Assembly: GCF_000422465.1 (NCBI RefSeq)
Contig: NZ_KE383843.1
Coordinates: forward strand, 546,271-610,270
DNA length: 64,000 nucleotides
Origin: Paenibacillus harenae DSM 16969
Lineage (GTDB): Bacteria; Bacillota; Bacilli; Paenibacillales; Paenibacillaceae
Reading direction: 5' to 3'
Shown: positions 43,267-51,163 of the stretch, in pieces
How the letters are laid out: each line of letters opens with the position of its first letter
How positions within the stretch are numbered: position 1 is the first letter of the stretch
The notes under the pieces: generated by a model
Database searches by the model: none
Seen by the model: the letters and a program-made list of their open reading frames with translations, nothing else
What the model was told of the DNA's origin: nothing
Position numbers and translations under genes: made by a program

Positions 43267-43325
43267 ATAGAAGCAGCCTCCGCCATTGACGCGCAGCCAG
43301 CTCTCCTAATGGGCTGGCTGTGCAT
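43244..43325. other. Two hairpins between convergent genes
   Basis: CGGAGGCT and AGCCTCCG enclose an inner TTCT/AGAA stem across the stop of the phospholipase-like gene; a second stem is AGCCAGC/GCTGGCT. Neither has a T-run, so they may be weak bidirectional 3' end structures. Confidence 0.4.
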
Positions 43326-43329
43326 CCGA

Positions 43330-44328
43330 TTACCCAGCTTTACTCGATTGGCTTCTGCGGAAGCGCAGCCTAATCAAACGAAGCCGCTCATACAGCATGT
43401 CAACCGGCTTGCCCAGCTCAGAAGAATCCGTTGAGCCATAGACCTGCTGCAGCACCGGCTTTAAATATTTGTCGCCGACAAGCGACAGTGCGTCCCATAC
43501 CAGCTGCTGTTCATCCTCAGGCACCTCGGTCAGCTCCTTCGCTATGAGCGACTCAAAATCATAGCCCTCCTGCTCCAATTGTTCAATCCGGTCCAGCAGC
43601 TCGCGGCGCGACAAGGTCAGCTCGGATTCCAGAAGCTCCAGCGTCCCCCCCTGCTGCACGGCCGATAAAATCCGTCTTTTCGCCTGCTGCCGGTCCATCT
43701 GCGCTTTATATCTGGTCTCCTTCTGCTTGAACAGCCAGCCCGTATACGCAGCCGGATCAAGCTTCTCCTCTACCCATTGCAGAGGAAAACCCGTTGTCCG
43801 CCCGGCTCCCGCCGTAATTTCCAGCAGTTCTTGCCCGTATGAAGCGTGCTTTGCGGTGCCCCAGCCCGGTATTTGAACAAGCTCTTCCGCAGTCTGAGGC
43901 ACGAATGCGCTAATCATCCACAACATCCGGTTCGTCGCTATTAAGTAAGCGGAGCGCTTCTCGGATACGGCTTTGTGACGGCGCCATTCCCGGAGTAACT
44001 GGAACAGCTCGGAATTGGCATGCAGCTCGCCGTAGCATTGCAGCATCGATTGGAAGTTTCCCGTACCCGTGCGCCGGTCATCAAGCATACCGTCAATAAT
44101 CGGAGCGTAGCCTTCTCCCATGACCTTCGCAACCCCGTGACGGAAAGCCGTCAGCATCTCTTCCCATGAGGTTCCTTCAAACCAGGTTTGCGGGCTTTCC
44201 GCCCCTTCCTCACTTTCCATCCAAAGTACGGCCCATTGCCCCTGACGCTCGCATATGGACAACTGCGCGCTCGAGAGCCGATTTCCCTCTTCCGGTTTCT
44301 CGAATGTGTTCAAAAAAACGATTTGCAT
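43330..44328 (-). CDS. HRDC domain protein
   Basis: A 332-residue protein with a central HRDC domain (about 115-185: RLREWRRHKAVSEKRSAYLI-like helix, VPQTAEELVQIPGWGTAKHASYG), the nucleic-acid-binding module of RecQ and RNase D. The N-terminal 110 residues are a separate domain of unknown fold. The C-terminal 150 residues are helical (ELTEVPEDEQQLVWDALSLV, then VGDKYLKPVLQQVYG), resembling the tail of RecQ at 596. No helicase or nuclease motif is visible. GGAGG is about 12 nt before the ATG. A terminator-like hairpin sits 98 bp upstream in its leader. Confidence 0.82.
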   Translation of the reverse strand: MQIVFLNTFEKPEEGNRLSSAQLSICERQGQWAVLWMESEEGAESPQTWFEGTSWEEMLTAFRHGVAKVMGEGYAPIIDGMLDDRRTGTGNFQSMLQCYGELHANSELFQLLREWRRHKAVSEKRSAYLIATNRMLWMISAFVPQTAEELVQIPGWGTAKHASYGQELLEITAGAGRTTGFPLQWVEEKLDPAAYTGWLFKQKETRYKAQMDRQQAKRRILSAVQQGGTLELLESELTLSRRELLDRIEQLEQEGYDFESLIAKELTEVPEDEQQLVWDALSLVGDKYLKPVLQQVYGSTDSSELGKPVDMLYERLRLIRLRFRRSQSSKAG

Positions 44329-44413
44329 GTCTCTTCAATCCTCCGTTAATTGAATTTGTCACGAATGTATTGAACGTCAGGGCCGTTATCCCGCTTATTG
44401 CCAAGATGCCGAA

Positions 44414-44457
44414 CAACAAAAAAAAAGCACCTCTTCCGCCGCGGCAGAAGAGGTGCT
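44414..44457 (-). terminator. Strong terminator hairpin upstream of the HRDC gene (attenuator or sRNA end)
   Basis: AGCACCTCTTC and GAAGAGGTGCT pair perfectly, with an inner GCCGCGGC, and are followed by nine T residues reading leftwards. No minus-strand gene lies directly upstream, so it ends either a short transcript or a conditional leader of the HRDC gene. Confidence 0.8.
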
Positions 44458-44488
44458 TCCTCATTCGTTCAATGATTCGATTGCTCTT

Positions 44489-44517
44489 ATGCTATCACAA
44501 TGATTTAGGGATGACAA
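44489..44517 (-). promoter_or_regulatory. Candidate promoter feeding the attenuator
   Basis: TTGTCA (44517-44512) and TAGCAT (44494-44489) are spaced by 17 bp on the minus strand. The predicted start near 44482 is only about 68 nt from the end of the terminator at 44414. Confidence 0.45.
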
Positions 44518-44577
44518 GCATTTTGTTGGCCGCTTGTTGTATAATGATAGTAATTCATGAAGTGGAGGCTATATAGC

Positions 44578-44874
44578 ATGCTGTTGCCTGATTATGATTT
44601 TATGTCCGATACGACAGAACAGACGTCAACCCGATTTGTAACCTTTATCGGCCCCAGCTTGAAACGGTTCGATCTTGCCGTAACGACCACGAACCGCTTC
44701 TACGGGAAGAAGCTTGTAACGGATCTGCAATCCGGCAAGACGGCGATTATCGGACCCGACGATTTGGAGGAAGAGGGCTATCTTGAATATACGTATAAGC
44801 TGACGGAGGAAGAAGCGGCCGAGCTTACGCAGTTTTTGTATTTTGTAGTGGGAACGGTGCATTTTACCGATTAA
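44578..44874 (+). CDS. DUF3055-like protein
   Basis: A 98-residue soluble protein. The sequence RFDLAVTTTNRFYGKKLVTD and the following SGKTAIIGPDDLEEEGYLEY match the DUF3055 family of Bacillales; its function is not known. The ATG at 44578 has GGAGG at about 10 nt, and a TATAAT lies at 44540-44545. An upstream in-frame start at 44557 would place that ribosome binding site inside the gene. Confidence 0.85.
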   Translation: MLLPDYDFMSDTTEQTSTRFVTFIGPSLKRFDLAVTTTNRFYGKKLVTDLQSGKTAIIGPDDLEEEGYLEYTYKLTEEEAAELTQFLYFVVGTVHFTD

Positions 44875-44884
44875 TCGGGGAACA

Positions 44885-44912
44885 CTGAAATGGTAATAAA
44901 CTACCATTTCAG
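44885..44912 (+). promoter_or_regulatory. Hairpin overlapping a ribosome binding site
   Basis: The perfect 11-bp arms CTGAAATGGTA and TACCATTTCAG with a 6-nt loop (ATAAAC). The last two bases of the stem are the first of the AGGAGG (44911-44916) of the next gene, so the hairpin may limit its translation. Confidence 0.6.
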
Positions 44913-44925
44913 GAGGAGTTTGCTG

Positions 44926-45195
44926 ATGGATCGTTTTATTCATGAGGATCGCCGGCATCGTACGGATGTATCGACAGTGGAGTCACAGCGCAACGACCTC
45001 ATTCCTGAGGAATTTCCGGTGGGCCGATACGGTTCCGGTCTTCAGGTAGAATCGCTTGGAACGAGCAAGCCTTGGCGAATCGAACAGCGGTCGCCGGATC
45101 GCTTCGATTACGAGAATCAAGCCGGTCTGTCACTCGAGTATCCCGGTGAAGATGATTATGACGCGATTTACCCCGAAGTCCACGACGAACCATAA
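44926..45195 (+). CDS. Small acidic protein of unknown function
   Basis: An 89-residue hydrophilic protein (MDRFIHEDRRHRTDV start; acidic end PGEDDYDAIYPEVHDEP). No membrane segment or motif is visible and I do not recognise a family. The ATG at 44926 has AGGAGG 9 nt upstream, partly within a hairpin. It lies 51 bp after the DUF3055-like gene, in the same direction, and is followed by a terminator. Confidence 0.65.
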   Translation: MDRFIHEDRRHRTDVSTVESQRNDLIPEEFPVGRYGSGLQVESLGTSKPWRIEQRSPDRFDYENQAGLSLEYPGEDDYDAIYPEVHDEP

Positions 45196-45201
45196 ACCTA
45201 T

Positions 45202-45252
45202 AAAGCCCTTGGCCGTACGCGTTGCCGCGTATCTGACCAAGGGCTTTTTAAT
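45202..45252 (+). terminator. Intrinsic terminator
   Basis: The arms AAAGCCCTTGG and CCAAGGGCTTT with an inner stem, then TTTAA; it ends the two small genes. Confidence 0.8.
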
Positions 45253-45259
45253 TCCCGTA

Positions 45260-46618
45260 TTAAACCGGATTCAATTCTAGCTCATCCTCTTCGCCGCGGT
45301 TGAACGATTCGCGGTCGAATTCTCCTTCGGAATTCGCGACCAGGAGCGCCGTTACCGTCGTGCCGGTTGCATTGACCGCGGTCCGGCCCATATCAATTAG
45401 CGATTCTACGGCTACGACGAGCGCGATACCTTCAAGCGGCAAACCGATTGCGGTCAGAACGACCGTTGTCGATATCGATGCCGGTCCCGGCACGCCTGCC
45501 ACGCCGATCGAAGAGATGACGCTGACGAGTACGATCAGCACGTAATCGGTAGCCGACAGAGCGATGCCGTATACCTGGGAGACGAATACAGAGACGACGG
45601 CGGGCCATACTCCTCCGCAGCCGTTAAAGTTCATCGTAGCTCCGAGCGGCGCAACGAAACTGGCGATTTTCGGAGATACGCGAAGCCGTTTCGTAATCAC
45701 TTCAAGGTTAATCGGCAAGGTAGCGAAGCTGCTGCGCGTCGTAAAGGCCACCGCAACAGTCGGGTAAGCCTTTCTGAAAAATCTGAGCGGGCTCACCTTT
45801 GCCACGAAGGAGACCAATCCGCCGAACACGAAGACAAAATGCAGAATGAGCGCGATATAGCTTACTACGATCAGCATCCCTAACGGCTCAAGCGTCTCCC
45901 AACCGTAGCGGGCGGCCATGACCGCAATCAGCGCGTATACGCCGTAAGGCGTGAATCGCAGGACAAATTTAACGACCTGATGCATAATTTCCGTCGCGGA
46001 TTGCACGAACGCTTTGACCGGCTGAACGGCATCCGGCTTTTTCGCTCCGATCTTCACGATGGCTATTGCGATAAATAAGGCAAAAATAAGAATCGGGACG
46101 ACTCTGCCTTCCGCAGCATCCATGAACGGATTTGCAGGCACTTGATTCAAAATAACCTGGAAGAAGCTAGGCACTTCGCGAACCTCGAAATTCTCCGGCT
46201 TCGTCAGCTCGAATCCTGCGCCCGGATTAATCAACGACGCGACGAGAAGCCCGATTATTGCGGCAACCCCTGTCGTAGCAAGAAACCAGCCTATTGTCTT
46301 CACGCTGATCTTACGGAGGAACTCGATGTTCGTAATCGAGATAATGCTGTTGATAACAAGCACGAAGACGAGCGGTATAACAATCATCCGAATCAGATTA
46401 ATGTAGATGGATCCGATTGTCCCGACGCCCTCCGTATCCAGCTTGAAGGTATTAAAAATAATACCGGCGGCGAGGCCGAGTCCCAGCGCGACAAGGACCC
46501 TCGTTCCGAAGCCGACGCGTTTCTTGGCCATGTAATAAAGCCCTCCAAGCAATACCGCAGAAACAAGCAGGCTGATCCAATTCGATTCGATCGCCGATAA
46601 TAAATTGTTTTCCATCAT
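45260..46618 (-). CDS. Cation symporter of the SDF family, TcyP-like (L-cystine)
   Basis: A 452-residue dicarboxylate/amino acid:cation symporter. It has the SDF topology with about eight helices and re-entrant loops: TTRSSFATLP (Ser-rich loop), the region GATMNFNGCGGVWPAVVSVF and the C-terminal block VESLIDMGRTAVNATGTTVT that holds the substrate-binding Asp/Arg/Asn residues. The N-terminus (LLGGLYYMAKKRVGFGTRV) resembles B. subtilis TcyP, so L-cystine is the most likely substrate, but other amino or dicarboxylic acids are possible. A weak AAAGGGTG precedes the ATG. Monocistronic. Confidence 0.88.
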   Translation of the reverse strand: MMENNLLSAIESNWISLLVSAVLLGGLYYMAKKRVGFGTRVLVALGLGLAAGIIFNTFKLDTEGVGTIGSIYINLIRMIVIPLVFVLVINSIISITNIEFLRKISVKTIGWFLATTGVAAIIGLLVASLINPGAGFELTKPENFEVREVPSFFQVILNQVPANPFMDAAEGRVVPILIFALFIAIAIVKIGAKKPDAVQPVKAFVQSATEIMHQVVKFVLRFTPYGVYALIAVMAARYGWETLEPLGMLIVVSYIALILHFVFVFGGLVSFVAKVSPLRFFRKAYPTVAVAFTTRSSFATLPINLEVITKRLRVSPKIASFVAPLGATMNFNGCGGVWPAVVSVFVSQVYGIALSATDYVLIVLVSVISSIGVAGVPGPASISTTVVLTAIGLPLEGIALVVAVESLIDMGRTAVNATGTTVTALLVANSEGEFDRESFNRGEEDELELNPV

Positions 46619-46778
46619 GCGCGCACCCTTTCCCTATGAAGCTGAATGTATGGAAGAGAGTAAAATCACAATAAATACTATAATTCCGATGAAATTACTC
46701 ATCTTTGTTGGAATAATATATCATCGCTGCTTCCAGGTTGTCAATATTATCTTTACTCGGCAATCGCTGGAATATACC

Positions 46779-46885
46779 AAGCAGAATCGCCTATCGGCGT
46801 CCTTATCTAAGGACGATACCGATAACTCCGTATTTTCTGAAGCAACTCATGAAGCAAACTCAACTAAAAACGGTACCGCAGTGAA
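46779..46885 (+). repeat. Intergenic repeat, copy C
   Basis: AAGCAGAATCGCC, GCGTCCTTATCTAAGGACG (stem), TCCGTATTTTCTGAAGCAAC, TCATGAAGCAAACTCA, CTAAAAACGGTACCGCAG: the same block order as copies A and B. It occupies the middle of the 373-bp gap between the transporter and the phosphoesterase. The rest of this gap is AT-rich and shows no gene. Confidence 0.8.
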
Positions 46886-46941
46886 ATATAAGCCCATTTA
46901 TATGTGCTAAACTTATAAATTATAAAGTCTTATATTTGCAC

Positions 46942-46973
46942 AAAAAAAAGCGGCTGGACGTTCCCGGCCGCTT
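46942..46973 (-). terminator. Intrinsic terminator after the phosphoesterase gene
   Basis: AAGCGGCCGGG pairs with CCAGCCGCTT (one mismatch) and is followed by eight T residues on the minus strand. Confidence 0.8.
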
Positions 46974-46991
46974 CCTTCTATATAAGCTTCC

Positions 46992-47753
46992 TTATAAATC
47001 GTGTATCGTAATCTCGCTTCTAACCATAAACCGCGCATTAAAGCCCGCCTGGCCTATGCCCTTGGAAATGTAGAAAGGGCCGTTCTCGCCCTGATGCAGC
47101 CCTTTGTAAATCCCCTTGGCAGGCAGCGGTCCTTTCGGCTTAAACACAAAAAAGAACGGCACATTCAGCTGCTTGCCGTGCAGATGGCCGGCCATTAAAT
47201 AATCATAGGATTGCGTGATACCAGGAATCACATTGGGATCATGCGTCATAACAACGACCGGCTTCTTATAGCCTGCGCCTTTGAACGCACGATTCACTTT
47301 GCTGTGGCCGGTGCCGAAATCATCGATGCCGACTAATTCGAAATCGGGCAGCGAGAGGGATTCGTTACGCAGGACCCGGATGCCGTTCGCTTTAAATAAT
47401 CCAAGCAGCTGGCTTAATTTGGGTAAATCATAGTCATGATTTCCGAGTACCGCATATACGGGTATTCCATATCCGGCAATCACTTTGAAATAATAGTTTG
47501 TGCGCGGTAAATAATTTGCACGGTAAGTGAAATCTCCCGTAAGAAAAATGTAGTCCGGCTTCGCGTCCTCAATCGCCTCCCCGATCCGCATCGCGCTGAC
47601 GCGCAGCCGGTCGGTATGAAGATCGCTGATTTGCAAGATTCGTTTTTGAATGCCGATCGGATAACAAACCCGCTCCGTCTTCAGCCATTGGGTCGGAAGA
47701 ATAAACAGGATATATACGAGAACAACAGCGGCCGCTATGTATAAAAAAAACAT
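46992..47753 (-). CDS. Membrane-anchored metallophosphoesterase (YkuE-like)
   Basis: A 253-residue calcineurin-like phosphoesterase with one N-terminal membrane helix (about 2-20). The metal-site motifs are SDLHTDR (43-49), GDFTYR (about 74), GNHDYD (about 104-109), MTHD (about 175) and GHLHG (about 190). The layout matches YkuE/YpbG-like enzymes; the substrate is unknown. The ATG at 47753 has AAGGGGGA at about 7 nt. Divergent from the lasso peptide operon. Confidence 0.88.
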   Translation of the reverse strand: MFFLYIAAAVVLVYILFILPTQWLKTERVCYPIGIQKRILQISDLHTDRLRVSAMRIGEAIEDAKPDYIFLTGDFTYRANYLPRTNYYFKVIAGYGIPVYAVLGNHDYDLPKLSQLLGLFKANGIRVLRNESLSLPDFELVGIDDFGTGHSKVNRAFKGAGYKKPVVVMTHDPNVIPGITQSYDYLMAGHLHGKQLNVPFFFVFKPKGPLPAKGIYKGLHQGENGPFYISKGIGQAGFNARFMVRSEITIHDL

Positions 47754-47834
47754 TCTTCTTCCCCCTTCCATCCGGATCGATAGGTACTCTTTGAATTAGT
47801 ATAGTCAATAGGAAAGTCTTTCACAACTAATCTG

Positions 47835-47864
47835 TTGACAATGATTCCACGTAGATGGTAACCT
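47835..47864 (+). promoter_or_regulatory. Promoter of the lasso peptide operon
   Basis: A perfect TTGACA (47835-47840) and TAACCT (47859-47864), spaced by 18 bp. The predicted start near 47871 is next to the first SinR-type palindrome. The leader of about 160 nt also holds a Spo0A-box-like TGTCGAA (47956-47962). Confidence 0.5.
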
Positions 47865-47872
47865 AAGATCAA

Positions 47873-47888
47873 GTTCTTAATAAAGAAC
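47873..47888. promoter_or_regulatory. SinR-type operator 1 (lasso operon)
   Basis: GTTCTT-AATA-AAGAAC: two SinR half-sites in inverted orientation directly after the predicted transcription start. Confidence 0.65.
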
Positions 47889-47982
47889 AAATCCCTTGAA
47901 ATAATGTACTTTAATATGCTTAGTCAGCCCTTTTTACCTATAATGTGCACGGTGCTGTCGAAGCATTCTTTTATGCCTCGCA

Positions 47983-48004
47983 GTTGTTCTTTAACAAGAA
48001 CAAC
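47983..48004. promoter_or_regulatory. SinR-type operator 2 (lasso operon leader)
   Basis: Perfect 9-bp arms GTTGTTCTT and AAGAACAAC around TAAC; the inner part is again GTTCTT-N4-AAGAAC (47986-48001). It lies 29 bp ahead of the first start codon and could also fold as an RNA hairpin. Confidence 0.65.
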
Positions 48005-48032
48005 TTGTTTTCTCAAGCGACAGGAGGACTTT

Positions 48033-49970
48033 ATGAGCGCAATAATCGGTATTTATCAATCTAATCACGAACCTGTACAGCCCGGGCTTGGAGAACGGGC
48101 CATGCAGACGCTGCAGCGTTATCCCGCCGATTATGCGCGCACCTGGCATGACAAGCAAGTTTTTCTTGGTTGCCACGCACAGTGGATTACGCCGGAATCC
48201 GTGAAGGAACGGCTGCCGCATTATGACGATGACCGAGAATTAGCCATAACGGCGGATGCCATTATTGATAATCGCGACGAGCTGTTTGAGAAGCTTCAAG
48301 TCAGGCAGTCGGAGCGAAGAGATATGCCGGACGGCATGCTGATCCTGCTCGCCTATCAGAGATGGGGAAAGGACGCTCCCGTTCACTTGATCGGGGATTT
48401 CGCCTTTCTCATTTGGGACAGACGGAATAATACGTTGTTCGGCGCCAGAGATTTCTCCGGCAACCGGACGCTTTATTACGCTCAGACGAGAGAGCTGCTT
48501 GCCTTTAGCACGACGATTCAGCCTCTGTTTGCATTGCCGGGCCTGAATAAACACATCAATGAACAATGGCTGTCCGAGTTTCTAGCCATTCCTACAACAA
48601 CCGAATGCGTTGATTTGTACACGACCGTATATAAGCATATCGGGCAGATTCCTCCTGCTCATACCGTGTCGGTATCGGATGGGGAAATGAAATTCACCAA
48701 GTACTGCACGGTCGATGCCGGAGATAAATTGAAGCTCAAGTCAAACGGGGAATATGAAGAAGCATTCCGTGACGTGTTTCAACAGGCCGTGAAGTCACGG
48801 CTTCGCACCCATCGGCAGGTCGGGGCTTATCTGAGCGGCGGGCTCGATTCGGGGTCGGTCGTAAGTTTTGCTGCGCGTGCGCTGCGCGATCAAGAGAAGC
48901 CGCTGCATACGTTTAGTTATGTCCCGGTCGATGACTTTAGCGATTGGACGCCAAGGAGCAGGATTGCGAATGAACGGGAAAATATTAAATCTACGGTGAA
49001 TCATGTAGGCAATATTCATGATCAGTATTTTGAATTTCCGGAGATGAATCCTCTCTCTGAGGTGAATGAATGGCTGGATATTATGGAGGAGCCGTATAAA
49101 TTTTATGAAAATTCTTTCTGGCTGAGGGGCATTTATCAAAAAGCTCATGAGCAGAAGGTCGGCGTATTGCTGAGCGGCAGCCGGGGGAACTGGACCGTTT
49201 CGTGGGGGCCTGCTTTGGATTATCAGGCTAGTCTGCTTAGAAGCTTTAAATGGATACGATTTTATAAGGAATTCCAGCAGTACAGCACGGGGCTCGGGGC
49301 AAACCGGTCTCTCGTCATTCGCATCGTAGGAAAAAAGGCGTTCCCTGGGCTCGCGAAGCTGATGACATCAACGCAGGAGCCCGATCTGCCCGATTTAATT
49401 AACCCCGAGTTTGCCAAACGAACAAACGTCTATGAGCGGCTGCGGGACCATGGCTATGACTTCTGGGGCGATCCGCTGCAGAATGTATATGAAGTAAGGA
49501 AAAAGCAATTCGAAAATCCTTATTATTGGAGTTTGACCGGTAAGGTCGGCTGCAAACAATCTTTGCGTCATTCTCTCTGGGAACGCGACCCGACCAATGA
49601 CCTGCGAGTCATCCGTTTCTGTCTATCGGTTCCGGAGGAACAATTCGTTCAGAACGGTCTCGACCGAGCGCTGATACGCAGATCTACGAAAAATTATTTA
49701 CCCGAAAAAATCAGACTCAACCAGAAGGTAAGAGGCGTGCAAGGGGCGGACGGGGTTCATCGTATGTTGCCGTCATGGAATATGCTTACCAGCGAGCTGC
49801 AACAGGTTATTGAAGACCCCATCGTATCCGGGTACCTCAACATAAAAGAGCTGGAAAACGCCTTTTCGATCATTCGGAAAGACCCTCGCCCCGAGCTCGT
49901 ATTCGATACGGAATTTCGGATATTAATGCGAAGCTTGATCTTCTACCGATTTATGAAATCCTATACCTGA
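48033..49970 (+). CDS. Lasso peptide cyclase (asparagine synthetase-like)
   Basis: A 645-residue protein with the glutamine-hydrolysing asparagine synthetase fold. The N-terminal domain starts MSAIIGIYQ: the catalytic Cys2 of true glutaminases is Ser, as in lasso cyclases. The synthetase half has the AMP-forming PP-loop SGGLDSGSV (about 267-275). Lasso cyclases adenylate the side-chain carboxylate of the ring Asp/Glu and close the macrolactam with the N-terminal amine. The ATG at 48033 has AGGAGG at 7 nt; longer reading upstream enters operator 2 and is rejected. It lies directly before the precursor gene. Equivalent to PadeC of the paeninodin cluster. Confidence 0.92.
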   Translation: MSAIIGIYQSNHEPVQPGLGERAMQTLQRYPADYARTWHDKQVFLGCHAQWITPESVKERLPHYDDDRELAITADAIIDNRDELFEKLQVRQSERRDMPDGMLILLAYQRWGKDAPVHLIGDFAFLIWDRRNNTLFGARDFSGNRTLYYAQTRELLAFSTTIQPLFALPGLNKHINEQWLSEFLAIPTTTECVDLYTTVYKHIGQIPPAHTVSVSDGEMKFTKYCTVDAGDKLKLKSNGEYEEAFRDVFQQAVKSRLRTHRQVGAYLSGGLDSGSVVSFAARALRDQEKPLHTFSYVPVDDFSDWTPRSRIANERENIKSTVNHVGNIHDQYFEFPEMNPLSEVNEWLDIMEEPYKFYENSFWLRGIYQKAHEQKVGVLLSGSRGNWTVSWGPALDYQASLLRSFKWIRFYKEFQQYSTGLGANRSLVIRIVGKKAFPGLAKLMTSTQEPDLPDLINPEFAKRTNVYERLRDHGYDFWGDPLQNVYEVRKKQFENPYYWSLTGKVGCKQSLRHSLWERDPTNDLRVIRFCLSVPEEQFVQNGLDRALIRRSTKNYLPEKIRLNQKVRGVQGADGVHRMLPSWNMLTSELQQVIEDPIVSGYLNIKELENAFSIIRKDPRPELVFDTEFRILMRSLIFYRFMKSYT

Positions 49971-49984
49971 AAGGAGGTGATATC

Positions 49985-50122
49985 GTGCATAACCAAGAGA
50001 AGAAAGCATGGAAACAACCTGCATTGGAAGTACTTAACGTCAATATGACAATGGCAGGCCCAGGCATTGCAACACCGGACGCCGTACAACCGGACCCAAC
50101 GGAAGTGATCCACTTCAGTTAG
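49985..50122 (+). CDS. Lasso peptide precursor (paeninodin-like)
   Basis: A 45-residue precursor starting with GTG, behind an ideal AAGGAGGTGAT. The leader (1-23) contains W9-x2-P12-x-L14, equivalent to the YxxPxL motif read by the RRE protein, and Thr22 at position -2, needed for cleavage. The core (24-45) starts AGPGIATPD, so Ala1 and Asp9 can form a nine-residue ring, followed by the tail AVQPDPTEVIHFS. This is very close to paeninodin. The C-terminal residue is Ser, the known phosphorylation site for the kinase encoded next. A small hairpin, GAAGTG/CACTTC, overlaps the 3' end with a T-run after it and may attenuate transcription. Confidence 0.95.
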   Translation: MHNQEKKAWKQPALEVLNVNMTMAGPGIATPDAVQPDPTEVIHFS

Positions 50123-50221
50123 TCTTTTTTCCAAATTTCAATAATACTTAGAATTCGGATGCCCTTCTATTTATGTAAAAGGGCATCCTCCAAAATCGTA
50201 CCGCGACCTGGAGTGAGTGTC

Positions 50222-51163
50222 ATGTTAATGACCAATCGTAAACACATTTACAGCTCATTTGGCTTAAGGATCGAGAGCGATATCCCTCTTCCAGAGCTTC
50301 CTTCTCCGGAGCCCTTTGATTCCTTCGGCATGGGAACCGTTACGGTAACCAAAAGCCTTGCACCGCTATTATGGGATGAGTCAAGGCAGGTAGACAACTA
50401 TTTGGCAGTCTGTCATCATCAAGTATTAATTCGTGTTCCTGACGTTGCCATATTCTGCATGCGCGGCGGCGATACAATAATCATCTCTCCTTATGAGCCT
50501 TCCGCTGAGGATAAAATCCGGCTGTACATACTCGGCACTTGCATGGGAATTATTCTAATGCAGAGAAGAATCCTCCCCCTGCACGGCAGCGCAATCGCCA
50601 TTCACGGGAAAGCTTATGCGATCCTTGGCGTATCCGGCGCCGGAAAATCGACGCTGGCTTCAACGCTTCTGAGTAAAGGCTATCAATTATTAAGCGATGA
50701 CCTAATTGCGGTAACACTAGCCGATGATCATGCACCGACGGTCATGCCCTCCTATCCCCAGCAAAAAATGTGGCAGGAATCCATCGATCGGCTTGGAATG
50801 AGCTCGGCTAATTTAAAGCCTTTATTTGACCGGGAAACCAAATTCGCCGTGCCTGTCCCTTCCCGCTTCTGCAACAGCCCTTTACCGCTAGCCGGAGTTT
50901 ATGAACTTGTAAAAACGGAAACAAACGCGACGATAAAACCTATTGATGGTCTTATAAGGTTTCATACGTTGCTTCAACATACGTTCCGCGGTTTTCTGAT
51001 TGAACGGTTAAATCTGATGGAATGGCATTTCAAGACGCTTGCCCGGTTTGCGAACCGCATCGACATGTACCGGCTGCAACGACCGGCTTCGGGCTTCAGC
51101 GCGCATGAATTAGCCGATTATTTGTTAAACACCATTCACAAGGAGGATTCCGATCATGACTAA
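50222..51163 (+). CDS. Lasso precursor serine kinase (HPr kinase-like)
   Basis: A 313-residue protein of the HPr kinase/P-loop serine kinase type. LPLHGSAIAIHGKAYAILGV leads to Walker A GVSGAGKST (about 136-144), followed by LLSDDLIAV, the Asp pair expected for phosphotransfer. In the paeninodin system the homologous PadeK phosphorylates the C-terminal Ser of the precursor, and the precursor here ends in Ser. The start is the ATG at 50222 (GGAGTGAG upstream); an ATG two codons later is an alternative. Overlaps the next gene by 8 nt. Confidence 0.9.
   Translation: MLMTNRKHIYSSFGLRIESDIPLPELPSPEPFDSFGMGTVTVTKSLAPLLWDESRQVDNYLAVCHHQVLIRVPDVAIFCMRGGDTIIISPYEPSAEDKIRLYILGTCMGIILMQRRILPLHGSAIAIHGKAYAILGVSGAGKSTLASTLLSKGYQLLSDDLIAVTLADDHAPTVMPSYPQQKMWQESIDRLGMSSANLKPLFDRETKFAVPVPSRFCNSPLPLAGVYELVKTETNATIKPIDGLIRFHTLLQHTFRGFLIERLNLMEWHFKTLARFANRIDMYRLQRPASGFSAHELADYLLNTIHKEDSDHD

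Noticed and set aside
44210..44464. 84-codon minus frame with a hydrophobic stretch upstream of the HRDC gene
   Set aside because: Its start lies in the terminator hairpin, the hydrophobic residues come from the T-run, and it overlaps the HRDC gene out of frame.
46619..46991. Riboswitch upstream of the TcyP-like transporter
   Set aside because: No S-box, T-box or other known fold is recognisable; the gap is largely taken up by repeat copy C and AT-rich DNA.
48033..49970. Ordinary asparagine synthetase
   Set aside because: Residue 2 is Ser instead of the glutaminase Cys, and the gene is next to a lasso precursor, RRE protein and peptidase.
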